Position numbers and translations under genes: made by a program
Assembly: GCA_003640385.1 (NCBI GenBank)
Contig: RCAB01000287.1
Span: 1 to 64,000 of the forward strand
Reading direction: 5' to 3'
Length of the DNA stretch: 64,000 nucleotides
Source of the DNA: Setaria digitata
Taxonomy: Eukaryota; Nematoda; Chromadorea; Rhabditida; Setariidae
Notes under the pieces: generated by a model
Databases searched by the model: none
What the model was told of the DNA's origin: nothing
Seen by the model: the letters and a program-made list of their open reading frames with translations, nothing else
Shown: piece after piece, positions 24,972-40,200 of the stretch
Layout of the letters: the number at the start of each line of letters is the position of its first letter
Position numbering within the stretch: position 1 is the stretch's first letter

Positions 24972-25200
24972 ATGCATGCTTGGCAATTTGTAATTTTGTT
25001 CAATTTCGATAAATTTCTGCTTTTATTATTTTGTACTGTTGCTGTTGTACATTTGGATGAATTGGAACAACCAGTGAATTGGAATAGTTTTGATGATAAT
25101 CATTATAACAATAATATTACAAATCAATTGATTGCTTTATTAAATGCAAACGGAAGCGATGATGATCAGACAATCATTAATGGATCGAAAATTTTATTCG
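24972..25200 (+). CDS. unc-52: Perlecan exon 1: signal sequence and acidic, N-glycosylation-rich N-terminus
   Basis: The ATG at 24972 gives a leader with hydrophobic core [14 protein letters not shown], then an acidic segment with NNNIT, NGS and similar possible N-glycosylation sites. The overlapping ATG at 24965 hits a stop within 16 codons. It ends one base into a codon at donor GTTAGT, matching exon 2. Confidence 0.72.
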
Positions 25201-28200
25201 GTTAGTGTTATCTTTTCAGTTTTAAAATTTTACTAGTTGTAATTCTAAGAAATGCACATTATCGAGTTTTATCAACAATTGTTGCTGTAATGTTAACTCG
25301 ATCATTATTGTAATTATCATCCCTGCTGTGCACACTATCATATTTATCAGTTACTTTTTATCAATTATTACATTTATCAATAAATTATTTCAATATTCCG
25401 CAACATTTACTATAAACCGTAATTAGCCACTTAATACTTTGATAATAGATATAATAGCTATCTGATTTTGTAGTCAAATAAACAGCAAAAAGTTACCCTT
25501 CGCAGTTATCCTTCTAATTTTTCAAGTTCACTTTAAATACAGAAAAGTCATATAAAATCGAAAAATTAACATAACGAAAAAGAAAAGGCCGAAAAACTGA
25601 AAATAAAAAAGAATGCGAAATCTCAAAAGAGAGGCCTAGAGGTTGAAATAGAAATGACAAATTTTTGAACAGAAAGAAAAGGGAATATAAATTAGACACG
25701 AAAACTATTTTGCTTGTGCTGCCTTTTTAACTATTCAAATTAACTTTTAAAATAATTAAACTTCTTTTCTTATTTTTCTTCTTAAAACAAGGAAAGGAAA
25801 GGGGACTTATGTGAGGAAATAAAAAAATAATTTAAAAAAGAAACTAGGATCGAGACATTTTGATCGTATGATTAGAAATACAGGGAGAAGGTACAGATGA
25901 AAAAAAAAAGTGATAAGCAAGCAAGCATTATCATCATCTTTGTATCATCCAATAAAACTTTTCTTTTTTTTTGAATTTTATTCTTTTTTTTCCCTAAATA
26001 GTCGCTGAAATTTTTGATTTTCACCAAAAATAATTCGATGATTACATTATTCATCGTACTTTAGCAGTTCTTTCATTGAACAAAATTTTTACTATTTTCA
26101 TTACTGATTTATTTGGATTTTTTTTTAAACAAACATAAAAATAAGCCGAGAGAGAGAGAGAGAGAGAAGAGAGAAGAAGAAAGGAAAGAAGTTCGAGAAT
26201 TGAAGAAGCTTTTTTAGATACGTTCATCTTGAGAGGGTGGAGATTTCAGCTTTTCTTTTGTTTTCATTCGTTCGTTCTTTCTCTCTCGAATTTGCAAATT
26301 TTCAGTGAGTATATAAAACTAACTCTTGTACGTTAGTCTCCCGTGGTACTATGTCCGGTAGTTCTCGACTAGAACGATAGAACGAACTACCTATCACTCA
26401 ATCATTCTCGGTAAGTTAGAAAGAATATCTTGGTAGGGTGGAGTCCCTCATAAGCTGTCATCAACAATGCCCCTCTCCAGGAAGCTCCATCACTTCAGCA
26501 TTGCAACTGATACTGGTGAAAAGAACGATACCTGCTATCATCTTTATCATTATTTATTACTATTATTATTATTATTATTATTANNTATTGTTTGTTAAGC
26601 ATTATCATTGTCACTTATAGTATATTATTGTTAACAAAAAAAGGAAAAACTTGATAATATATTTTAATTTTGATTTAATTCCATTGTTTGCATTCCTCTT
26701 TTTTCTACTTTCATTTTTTATTTCTTTATTATTACTTTACCTGAATAGTTCAAAATCATTTCATAAAAAGTTTTAGATTTAATAAGTAATGATTATTTAG
26801 ATTAATTGTTTTATTCCTGGAAACGATGATACTGTTACCATCATTACTAACAGCAACAGCATTTCTTGCAACTTATCGTTTCACTATTAATTTCACTAAT
26901 TTACCGTATTCCAATGAATTGCGCCAGCCTTATACCAAACAATTCACTCAAATCAGCCAGAACATTTCGAATTCCATTCATACACTTTTAGTACAGTCAT
27001 TACATGGCCAATACAATATTTCGGTTATTAATTACAGGTCTTTTTCTTTTCTATTCGATTCATAATTGGATTCATTTGTTCATATTTTATCATTAAAGTA
27101 CTAATTATAATTAGCCTTGAATTCTCAACATTGGGAATTAACTAAGCAGATTGAAATTAAACTGATCATGGGAGATATGATTTACTTCAAATTATTAAAA
27201 CTTTTAAAGGATAGTTAAAATTATTTTTTCTTAAATTGCGAATTTTTGAATCACAGCATAAATCTTTGCTAATTATACTACACAAATTAATGGATTAAGA
27301 AAAAAAGCAGCTAAAAATCTGGGCAATGTACACAAATGAGAGCAGTCAATACAGGTATCAGCAAGTAATTGGTACTTTGGTAACTCTCGAAGTGACCTCA
27401 AAGAAACCGGAACCGAGATTAAGGAAAGTCATCAAAAAAGCGATTCAATCCGGAAATATCGGAGGATATACCGTTGCAACCGATGGTTTCGAATTTTACA
27501 CCATTGAGGGTCAATAAAATATTTATTCTTTTCTTAAACTTGTGAAAAAATTTCAATACTACATTCAAATTTTTTACTACATATTAAAATTGTTTACTTT
27601 ATCGGTTGAAAAAAAATTATTCCATTCCCAGTTTTTTCATTTACATTTTGATAATAAGAAATGAAATATCGTTAACCATCAAAGCATTATTTTACTTTAT
27701 TTTTTTTATTTGATTTTTTTCTTTTGTTTAATCTGCTATAGCAGAAGAATCAATTTATTTTTACAACTGAAATCATAGAAAATTTCAAAAAATAAAAATG
27801 TAACAGTGATAATAATAGTTTCTCCTTAATAATGATTTTGGCTATTTGCACTCTTATCATCATTATTCCGCTAATAATTAAATTATTTTCTTGCACCACT
27901 TCATATGATATTTTATGCTTCAACAAAAATTGCTTTTTTTGAAATTTGATAATGAAAATAAGGTGAATTCTGTGCTAGTAATGATGAACCGTCTCCTTAA
28001 TATTAATTAACTGTTCGTCAAAAGTCATTGAAATTTCGAAGATTTTTTAAAAATTTTGTTTCTTACTGCTTCAGTTAGGTGTGATTTCAAAACTGTTGTC
28101 GAGAAATAGAAAATTTGCAATTTTTTCTCTGAACTCATTACCTTCATCAAGCAATTCCCTTCATGTTTCATGTGTTAAAAGAAATTTAAATGAATTTTTT

Positions 28201-31200
28201 CAATCTGCTAGCATTTTTTAAAGTCAATTCAAATCATTTTTTCACTTGCTTTTTGCCCATATTACTTGCGTCATTTTACCAACGTATACACTTGCACGAC
28301 ATTACGTGAGAATACATCCACACGTATACAACTATAAAAATACAAATTTTTTTTTTTAACTGGCGGATTTTTTCAAAAATATTTATTGAGTGATAAATTT
28401 TGTTATAAAGATTAATGAGAATGAATAATTCATTAAAGTTATCATTGATTTCTTTTTATCTCTCATCTGCTTTATCCCTTTCTCTCTCTCTCTCTCTTTC
28501 CCTTCTCTTTTCCGTTTCATTTTAAAAATAATCGCCCTTCTAAATTTTTTAGCTTTGAAATTTCTGTGGAAAAGTAAATGACTTTTGAAATGATGAGTAA
28601 GATGATAAAGTAATAGATGTAAGATGACTTGTAAAATAATGAAATGACAAATCAAGAAAGAAATGGACTTTTTCATTTTCAAAATTTGCTTAAATATTTA
28701 AATTCCAGAATTAGCTAATAGCAGTACTTTCAAATTAATGCAGGAATATGCTTTTTCTGCCTCATACATGTTTCAATTTAGATTCATTGAAGGTTACATT
28801 TAGCGGTGAAAATGAATATAATAGGTCAAAATTTTCATTAATGAAGCATTAATGACACCTGTCAAGATATATTTGTCTCACAAAAATACGATCTTATGAT
28901 GATTGCTAACCAGCACCAAATTTATTCATTATTTATCAAATTAGCAATAAAAATTTCCATCCAACATAATAATTTGAGATAGACTGAAGAATAAGAAACA
29001 GATGAGACAGAGAGACAGGTAAATAGCATCGGTAGATTGCTAATTATTACCTCTCAGATTCATCTAATTGTAATTACAATCCAACTGGTCATATCATGTC
29101 TTTGTAATATGCTTTGAATAACTAATTCTTCCATTGTCATCATTTCAATTTGATATTTGAAATCAATACAGGGAATTTAGTAGAATGTCTGTTATAACTG
29201 AATTCTATTTATAACACATACTTCATTTAGCACTTTAATTAATTTACTTATTTACAGTCAAATTAAATTTTCATTTTCCTACAATGCGAACAGTTCTTCG
29301 TTTTTCTTCATATTCGTAGAATGTGCAACAATATCAACAAGAAATAATAATTAAAAATGAACCTTTGAAATTTGCGAATTGTAAAATATTTCATTATGAA
29401 TTAAATGATTCATATTGTTGGTTAAAAAAAGAAAAAGTAAAAAACAATAAGAAATATGGAATTTACTATATTTATGGTTCGATATATTTGCTATTGAAAT
29501 CTAATAATCCAGGGCTTCGTTTTGATGCACAGCATTTCATATTTAATTAATTAATTACCAACTTCTCTTATCTGATAAATTAAACTGCATAAGTTTAATG
29601 TTTGATGCAATATTTTTTAATTTCTTGTACAAATAGTTTCAGCGATTTCTCTCTAGCCTAATTTATAGCACTAATTAATTAGAGAGAAATAGTATTAGTA
29701 TTACTTATCAGAAAAAAGTAACAATTTTATCCCACACATTGATTATCGTACTATTATCGGAGCAGCCGTACGAAAAGATGTAATATTAAAATGTTAAAGT
29801 GTCAAATGAAATTGATGATACACCTCAAAATTTCCAGCAACTTTCTCCCAATGAAGCTATTTATTAAGATGAAATAATTACGATTTCTTAAATTAATCAA
29901 AAAACTTCACTAAATGAAAATTGATGCATTGGCATTTTGCATCAGCAGGTAAACAATTTGAAATGAGCGAGAAAGAGTGGATTTTTGAAGAAATTTTGCA
30001 TTATTAATTTAACTGATATCAGTTAATAAAAAGTGTTGTTTAAATTTTATCTTATCAATTTTTTTTTAATTCTGTTTTAATAATTAATAGTTGAGTGTGC
30101 AGTGAAGCACTGTGTTATGCTTGTCGTTCTTTAGAGTCATCAATGATAAATTGTTCAAGTTCACAATTTAAATGTTATAATGGATTATGCATTGCTGCTT
30201 ATCAGCGATGTGATGGTATCGAGCAATGTCCAGATGGTAGTGATGAAGGTAAATTTAATTAATCCTTTTTATTTAGAAAAGTACCAAACAGGTAAAGAAG
30301 TAAATCATAGTTGAGTAGGATGATTTTTATAATTGGCAAGCTAGATAATTGGATGAGAAGGCAATTCATGAAATTATTATTTATTTTTAGGAAAAAAGTT
30401 GAAAGTAAAATGAATAATAAAATAAATAAATTAAATCTTATTATAAGAGATTTATTTTAACATTATTATGTTGATTAGTTAATCGTATAAGAAATCAACG
30501 TTCAAATTGACTGTGAATTCAACTTCAACGCTTAAATTAACGAAAAAGGAAGGTTTGAAAGTAAAAAGTAGCAAAGTTTCTTATCAATTATACTAATTAC
30601 AGATGACTGTAAAACAAAAAACGCAACAATAGTATTGGTTTCCCCTCATGCGGTACTTCTACCGGGTGATTCTATTAGGATATCAGCAAAAGTAACGACT
30701 GCCTCCTCACCCCATAAGGTAAATTGAGAAAACAATTTTGAAATCACTTATCAGTGATCAGCTGTTTATCAAGATTATCAAGTCATTATCTGAGAGTTTT
30801 GCATATTTTTATGGAATTATTATCTATTGTTTAGAACAAAAAGCATAAAGGAATTGTTGAAAAAGAAACTTCAGTCTATCAAACTGTTTTTCTTTAATAA
30901 TTAAGGTGCTGATAATAATTAAATCTAAAAAATCATCTGCCACTTTTGTATTAAATTATAAAAATTGGTTTTCTCTTTCTGTTTTTTGTTTTAACCATTA
31001 TATTCCCATGTAAATCGAAATAATTCCCACCGGAAATTATGCTTGAATAATTTTTTGGCGAAACAAATAAATTAATGATTCTGGAAATAAGATATTCGGA
31101 AAAAAGTCATTCTGAACAGTAACACTTCCGTATTGAAGAAATAGAATTCCATCATTACATGCTGTAAAAGTTTCAGGCACAGTGGTTTCACAATGGTAAG

Positions 31201-34200
31201 CCATTAGAGAATGATGCATCCGGAAACCGGATGATAAGATATTATAATACATCAATGAAGTACTACTTGTTAATTGATAATATCACCACTGATAACAGTG
31301 GCTTGTATGAAATGAATATTAGTGGAAACAAAGAAGGCATTGTCATTACTATTTCTACAAATGCGGGAATTATTAAAAAACAATGCTTCGACGAAAACAA
31401 TTGTACAGGTACTAATGCAAGTAAGAAAAAAGTAAAAATGTAAACTGAAAAAAGAGTTCATTTACAATTTCTAAGTCATGAGGATTGCTTTACTTTCGCC
31501 CATCGATCTTAATTAAGGAAAGTTTAGCCTCAATATTCCCGACTTCTGAAATCTCATTTGTGCCATCTTTTGATTAGTATAGGTTTTGATGACTTATTTA
31601 CCTTTGTTAATCTTCAAACATATATGTAAAATAAGTTAGTCAGTAATGATAAGATCAGATTTTTTTCAAGTCTACTTCCTTCATCTTTAACGCTTCATTT
31701 CGAGACTGAAACTTGCTGGAGAATCAGTTATTGATGCTGATAACTGGTTCTGCTTATCAGAAAGCTGTATTCTGAATAATCAGTTAAGAACTTATTATCC
31801 CTTTGAATTCCACCTTGATAAAGATTTCACACATTAGAAGACGAAATTTTATGCATATTGAAATAATTCACCGGTAATTAATGCATGATGGGGATGCTTT
31901 TTTGTGTTTGCATGAAATTGTTCCAGCCCAAAAAACGTTTAAAGTTCAGATATTCACTGATAGAGTCATAACTTACTGATAAGCATCAGGAAGAATTTTT
32001 AGCAAAAAGAATACTGCTTAGCGTGACAGGTGTGGCAAATTTAAAATTTGAAGAAGAAGAGAAAAATTTGTTTGGAAAAAATATAGATTTTATGTTCAAA
32101 TTTTTGCTCATTTTAACTCTTTTTAAATAATAAACTGAAAGACAGACTTTATCATGAATTTTTCTCTTTTAAGATGATTATTAATTAATTAATTATTATC
32201 AAATAACTTTCAGTGGCATTGTGTGAATCCGATGAATATCTCTGTCAGATTGATAACTTTTGTTTGCCTCGAAGCGTCATTTGTAACGGCAAACGTGACT
32301 GCACTGACGCAACAGACGAAGCAAACTGCAACGTGATGCCACGTTTCATAAATAAGAAAATGAAATGGCTGGCGTCAAAACCGACTGTCAAATGTCCGGA
32401 TGGTTCAGTGCCCGAATTTAGCTTGTAAATTATATTTTAATGATAATAGCAATCATTCAAATTAGTTATTATTATTTTAATGATAATATTAATTATTTTA
32501 AGCAAGTTAGTATCCAAAAATCCAAAACTTTAATTATCATTTGTCAATTCTTTTCATATGGATTGCAAAGAAAAACATTTAAGATTCATTAATAGTTTTA
32601 ATTAAAAAGAATTTTAAAGAATTATAATTTTAATTTCGAAAAATTATTGCATGTTAGTGCTTATAAGGTACTCACTCATTTTAGGATCATTTTGCAGACT
32701 CTTTGAAGAGCTTTTCTTTCTTTAAATGAAAGAATTAATTGCAAAACTGCTTATTAGATTAAATTTCCGTTTAAATATTTTGTGTATTTGATTTTACAAA
32801 TATTTCACGAGTTGCTCTATCGAATAATAATTCACAACAAATTACGTGAATATGTCTTTTTTTTTAAAATTTGAAATTTATAACGTAGGAATCTAAAATT
32901 CAAGAAATTTGGTGAAAAATCTGAAGAGATATCAAGGAATTTGCTAATGGTTTTATGATTCGAATTTTTTGAATTTGATGAAATTTTATTTCTTGCTTTG
33001 TCATTTTTTTGCTGCTAAACACCAAAAACTAAGAACTATTTTTTAAAAGAAAGTATAAATCTTTGTAAGGAAATTGCATTTATTTTAACAGAAAATTTTC
33101 CGTTCATTTTATTTTTAGCAATTTAATTGCTGCTTTGGAAAGATTTACATTTATTTTTTGTAAATGAATCTTTTACAATCGTCCTTTTCCTTATCTTCGT
33201 GCATTCTTTATCTATAATAATTTTTGTTGGTGGAACGGATTACTTTATGATTTCAACTGTAAAGCGAAAAAAATGAGAAAAAAAAAACTTTATTCTTTAA
33301 GCTTTTATGCTAACTCTTCTTGAAACTAAGAAAAACTATTTCTCTCCATCAACAGTTTATAACTTCTCCAATTATTTTTGGAAACTCAAAAGGATAAGTA
33401 TAATTCAATCATTTCATTATTTCATTGTTTAAGTCATCATAAGTATTCTTTTTTTTCAATTCATTTCCATCTCATTAATTTAAAAAAAAAAAGGTACTTA
33501 TTATCATAATTTTAATTCTATAATTAATTCGGAAAATGAGTTCCAAGTAATATAAAGTAGAAATTAAAGCAAATGGAATTTAATAGATAGCATGAAGCAC
33601 CAATTTAGTCGAGTTTATCATTTAACATTGCTAGATGTATTTCAGAAGGTCAAACATCATGTCATCACGGAAAACGTGATCCACGTGGCCATTATGGAAT
33701 TCATAAATTCTTACTAGTGCTACTATAAGATGCACTTTCGCAATTTTTCATTTAAATCGATTGTATCATCCTTGTTTAAGTGAATGCCTTAAAAAAAAAT
33801 CTGAAATAATTTTTAAAATTCGAAAAAAAAAAACTTTTGTTTAGGCATGGCTCGACATACTGTTGGAGTAATTCGGTTTGTCCATCGGATACAACATGTT
33901 TGGAAGGAAAATGTTGCAAAACTGATTGTAAGTTTTTCTTTATTGCTAATTACTATTGAGTTATTCTAATGCATATTTCAATTTAAGGCAAAGCTTAAAG
34001 ACAAAAAACTCATTTAGCATAAAAAAGTTTGAAAGGCTAAATTTAGCCATGAAAACCTGAACAGCAACTGTTTTAGCTTTTTTTTTTTCAAATATTTTAT
34101 AGTTTGAAAATTTATGCATACATTCCTTTTTCTCAAATTTTAATCTCACTTTCAAACATCGGTAATGAATATCATGGAACTAGAAACAATATCAGTTGAT

Positions 34201-37200
34201 AGCAGAAGAAAGTGCTGATTACAAGATAACAAATAGCCTCTACACTTTTAACTGCTAATTTTAATTTTTTTTTTTTTAATTACCACGTTTAGCAGTAGTA
34301 CTATTTTGTTTGCACCAACAATAATTAATGATGCTTGTTAATTCGATCATTGATAATCCTGGGTATTGACTGAATCCAAATATAAATCTTTTTTATAGCT
34401 AGCTATCTTTCGTTTATTGATGAAGTTGGGAATTTTTATCACACTTTAAATTTTCTTGCATTCCACGTACGTACGTGTTGCTCCTTTTGTCTTTCTGGGC
34501 ACTTGCAGCCTCTATGTAAAACGTGGAGTTTGTTTAAGCTTTGCAATAAATGAATCGGCGTTAATTAAAATTTGCAGCCTCACATAATATTCGCCAATGT
34601 CCCGCGACATCCTGGGAGTGTGGTAGCGGTGAATGTGTCCCGTTGGAAACACGTTGCGATGGCGTGCAGTTGTGCAGTGATGGATCAGACGAAATGCATT
34701 GCGGTTTGAAATTTTGCTTATTGTCTTTTCCTTTGAAATCGTTCAGGCTAGATACGAGACTGGACTAATCATTCGAATTTCTTACATAGGGCTTAACTGA
34801 TAAGGATATGATAATTAATGAAAAAAAAATTTAATTGTAACATCTTTCAATCAACTACTGTTTTTCAGTTTGCTTAGTTTTGTAGGAAAGAATATGAAGA
34901 TATAACAGAAGAATTTAATTATTGCTCAAGAAGTTCTTAATTAAAAATACATTCAACAATAATCACTTTTAATTTGCAACATTTTGCTATAAATTATTAG
35001 CAATAATGCTGAAAATTTGTATGTATTTAAAACTTTACAAAAAGTTTATTCGTCTTGTAGTTACAATTAAAAAAAAAAGAAAATAAAAATGCATCTCTTT
35101 TTTTCTTTAAAATATTCTTTAGCTATAATTCATCGGTAATTAATTACTTTCAACTTTAATTTAATCTTTATCATTCGATGTCCTCCATTTGTAAAGGCAA
35201 GGTAAATTTTTTGGCAAAAAATTTTCATATTCAATAGTAAAAACTTGTGGTTCCGAAATAATTTATCTTTCGTTTCCAATTAATNGGCAAGGTAAATTTT
35301 TTGGCAAAAAAATGTTCATAATCAATAGTAAAAACTTGTGGTTCCGAAATAATTTATCTTTCGTTTCCAATTAATGAAATTTTTAAATTCATTAAATTTC
35401 AAATCCAATTAGCAGCGTACCAAAGTAGTTAATAGCTTAACAATGTGCACAATGTAAAATAACCATCATATGTAGCAAAAAAAAAAATAGTGCTTAGTGT
35501 CAAAGTTTAAAAATATCATTTTTATTTTTGCTAAATGTTCGTAATTTGGATTTTGTTTTTAGAAGTTTCTTAATATCTTTTTTTTTTTTTTTAACAGAAA
35601 GAAAGTGAAAAATTAAAATTTACTCAAGATTCAATATTCATTAAAGATTTTTATTTTTGTTGAATGTTCGTAGAAACACTTTCCATTCATCAAAATATTC
35701 CTTTATAATAATTGTTCACATTTCTTTTTCCCAGTACTCCAATTTCAGCACTTTATTGTTTATTAATTAATGAATTTTTTTCTTTTTTTTTTTTGTAACA
35801 AATCTTTCACAAACTTTTTTTTTCCTCTCTTCTCTTCCCTTATTCATTAGTTCTTTTCCTTCAAAATTTCTTCTTTTCCAAACCATTTTTATCAACCGAC
35901 AAACTTACCCTTCGATCAATTTCTATGCAAACTTGCGCATAAAAATATGCCAATGTAAGTAAGATAATGGCTGGATAACGTAACGTTAGCGTTTCTTCGT
36001 ACCAAATTCGATTTACATACATTTGGCCAACCTCATAGCCACCCAAAAAGTAGAAATTTGAATAAAGGCCAAGAACAAACGGCACCACAAGCAAGCATGC
36101 GACGATACGACGAAATGCGCAGTCGGAAATATTCCTTTCACGCCATTCTTTTACCTCTTTTACAGAGTAAATACCTTTGCCACCATATTCAATAAGTAAG
36201 CCAATTATATTTAGAGTAATCCAAATCTAAAATAACGGAACCGAAAATAAAGAAATTAATTTTTTAATGATAGAAAAGAAATAGCGAAATTTCAATCTTT
36301 TTCAAATCTACTATTCTCTACTATTTAACTGTTTTTTTTTTAAATTTTAATTTAGAAATATTTGCAAAAAAAATTTACTTTTCCTATTTTTTTTCCACCT
36401 TTTTTTTTTTGCTCTCAGTTGAACAGAAAAAGGAAACAATTCTAATTTTTCATTTTCACATATATCATTTCTTAATGGCAAAAAAATCCCTGATACATTT
36501 TGTGACTGCATAAAATGATACAGAAATTGTAGAAAATCTCATGTAGTTCAAAAATTACTTGAAAAGAGAGGAAAAAATTGCTTTTTTTTTTTAAACTTTT
36601 ATTTTGTGTTTATGCTTGTGTGTAGAAGAAGATTATAATTATATATGATGATTATCAGGTTCATATTAAATAGTGAACAGAATTTAATTCAGGTAAAATT
36701 TACATTAAGTTAAAAATGAAACTTATTCGACCAAATTCGTACAAAATGATGACTAAAATTAAACTTTAATTAAATATTAGTAAATGAAAGTATGAAAGAA
36801 CGTACAAAATTTGCGTGATGAATTCCATGCCATAGCAGTACAAAACTGTATGAAAGTACTACGCCGAATAATTTACGTTTCAATGAGAATGTTGGCGTAC
36901 AAATTGGAATGAAAATGTATTCCTTAAAAAAGCCATAAAGTCCACGATCAAAGTAACGCCATGCTTTCGAATAGAGCACTAAACGGTTGATGCATATTGG
37001 CCCATCATATGGTTGCATATTATCGATTAAGGCGAAAATTCGTGGTAAGCCAAATATTACAACATATCGAAGATGGAAAAATGTTCCTGAAAACTGAAGA
37101 TAAGATCGAAATGGTTCTAAGTAACAACTCCAATCATGAGTAAATTAGGCGTGATTCTAGTCTGTTTTAAAAATTTGCCAAGTAACGGGATTTAGATTCA

Positions 37201-40200
37201 TTGTTATAAAAACAAAAATTATCATTTTTTTTCTTTTTTTCCCCAAAATTTCATTATAATTTTCCCTTCACTTAATTGTGATAAGGCTGCTGTCAAAAAC
37301 ATTCTGAAAGTTTCGCATATAACTAACTCATTAATGCTCCTATTGTTTGGCGTACTATTTAGCTGATATTCTACTACTTGAGATGCTATTCAAATTAGAA
37401 TTTAGCAGACAAATATTAACAATTAGATATATTTATGAATATGTATTTTATAAGGTTAATTTAGGCTTCTGTTAATTTTTTTTTTTTTAATTCTAAAATT
37501 ATTTGTATCTTATCTCTTCAATTAATATAGGAAAAGAGAAAATTACAAGTTTTTTTTTTTTGTGCTGCGATAAAAACTTAATTGGTATTTGTTAAATTAT
37601 TGTTTAAATTAAAACTGTTTAGATTATAGATATTAATATAATAAACATACAAATAGATTATATAGACTAGCTGTTAGTCGAATGAGATATTATTGCTATG
37701 AAATTTATTCTAGACATTCGTACTAAAACAATTTTTTCCATTGAGCAAATGATCAAATTTATTTTGAATAGCTCTCAGAATTTTTGAAATTACTATCGCT
37801 TGTTTTTATTTAAGTGATTAAGGTTGTTAGCCAAGACATATTCTTATCTAATACTCAAGTTGAACTAAATTTAAACAATACCAAAAAAAAAAAGAAATCA
37901 TTAAGCTACTATTAACCCATTTTTTTTTTTTTTTTTGGTATTCAAGTCGTTATTTTTTCTTCAATAAATGCATAGAAATATCAATCAAAACTAGAAATTT
38001 GTTATTAAAACGAAAAAAAAAAAGCTTTTTATTATATTGCCAAATATTATTTACTGCTATTATAGTTGCATTTATCATATTATCATATATTACTAATAAA
38101 ATTATCGTTAAGTTATATTATTATTGCTATTACTTAATATATGGCCGGTTGCTATGATTATCTCTTTAATATTGATTATTGCGATTATTTCTGTTATCGG
38201 AATCACAAATTTCATTTATTGATTTCTATTATATTACTAATTAATAAATTTTATACTAATATATTACTAATTAATAAATAATAATTATAAATTCCTATTA
38301 CTAATTAATTAACGGAAACATACCTAGCGCCATTCCTAGTGATACAAATTCGTTTTTCGGTAAATTTCTCGCATAATCAGAATCATAAAGTATCCATTCG
38401 AAGTATGTAAAATGTAGCATAAAATGAATAAATAACCACCAAAAAATTATTCGTAGTGTGAAAAATATAATTTCACGCCAATTACGGATTTTTGTCCGAC
38501 GTTCACGCATTTGGCGTTCGAATTCAGGGTATAATATAACTAATGTCGTCATATATGGTGGATAGTAGACGTAAAAAAGCATTCGTACGTAACGTTTCAG
38601 AAGTGTATCATCTTCCGCACGTGTTTTACCATTAAGTGCTTCCAAATTGTAGGACACGTAAGACAATATGGTATAGCATACGAATACAACCACCAGTAGC
38701 GGATTAGATGATATTTTTTGGGTATGTTGCAATGTTAGGTAAAGAATTGGCATTGAACTTATCCATACGCTAATCCAATTTCTTAACAGTGGTAATTATT
38801 TGATAACATTATTTTCAAACACTAATTATATTTTATTAATTTCACTTTTTGTGTTTAGAAAATAAATTTATATTTTAAAGCATTTTCTAGTAAAATAAAA
38901 TTAGCAATATATTTTTTTTCAAATAAATTTTTTGGCTAAAATTTCGGAATTGTTTATCTACTACACTTTACAAGTTTATTCTTTCGTTTTCTCGATTTTT
39001 TTTTTTTTTTTTTTTAATTACAATAGGTAAAAAATAATAAATAGCCTTTAAGCTGCGAAATATCACCTGCTTATTTTTTCTACTAAAAAATATCAATTAA
39101 TTTAGAAAAATTAAATGAATTTACCGTATGAAATGGGAAGCAAAGAAAATGAAAGCTCCCTGAAGAAGCGAAAGCAAAACAAGCCATTTGCTAAATATAA
39201 TACAACTATACATTGTAGAATAGATGATTGTAATATATTGTAAAGTATCATCCGATACATATCTTCCGGAAACATTGAAAATAATTGAATGTATGATGAA
39301 AAATGGTAGTAATGATAGGCCAATTGGTGACCATGCATTCCATTCCCAATTTGATTCATCCTAAATCGCAATAATTTATTTAGAACTAAAAATAATTGAG
39401 AACAAACCTGGGCAGCTAACAAGTGAAATGATTTTTATTCATGATAATGCCTGTTCAGCTCCGCAAGTTTTTTTATGCCTAGTCATCTTTATGAATATTA
39501 TGGATTAATTGATCATTAACTTGCAATTAGCTTAATTTATTTTATCGCCATTCGACGGATGATATGATTTTTATTTTATTTATTTTATAAACAGTTAAAC
39601 GAAAGCAATACTTCTACCTCTTACTAACTGTTATAAAAAAAAGCAAAAAATAAATAAATAAAACGACTGCATGTGAAAATAAAATGATTAAATAATTCAA
39701 AAGTAAGTAAACGATTACAATTTCAAGTGACAGTAACATAATGGTAGGATTAAATGCAATTGAAGAAGTTGTCCTACAAATTTCTTTTTCTCTTTTGTCA
39801 AATATTAATAGCAGTGCGAAATATTCATTTTGTCATGCACTATCATTATCAGATTATTCCACTGAATCATCTTTCTACTAAATGTTACGATTTTCTTTTA
39901 AATTAAATCAGAAACAAAAGGAAAAACATAATTTTCTGGAAAAATTTACAAGATTTATTTGAGGGAAAAAATTAAAGAGAGGGATTGTAGAACACTGATT
40001 AAATTGATTTAGTAACGTACCTTATGTCGATCACCAAAAAACGGTAACCGATTAACTTTTACTTGTTGCCAATATTGAAATGGATATTTATTACTTGAAA
40101 TAATTACTTGGCTCCAACCATATACTATTGCACAGCCGACAACAATAAAACAAAACCAAATTTCAAATTTTGGCAGAGATGGATATTCGAAAAGTATCCG

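Noticed and set aside
29320..29550. Frame after a TTCGTAG acceptor in perlecan intron 3
   Set aside because: Open only in phase 0 while the preceding SEA exon ends in phase 1 and the next exon needs phase 1; LDLa 1 joins directly to the SEA exon.
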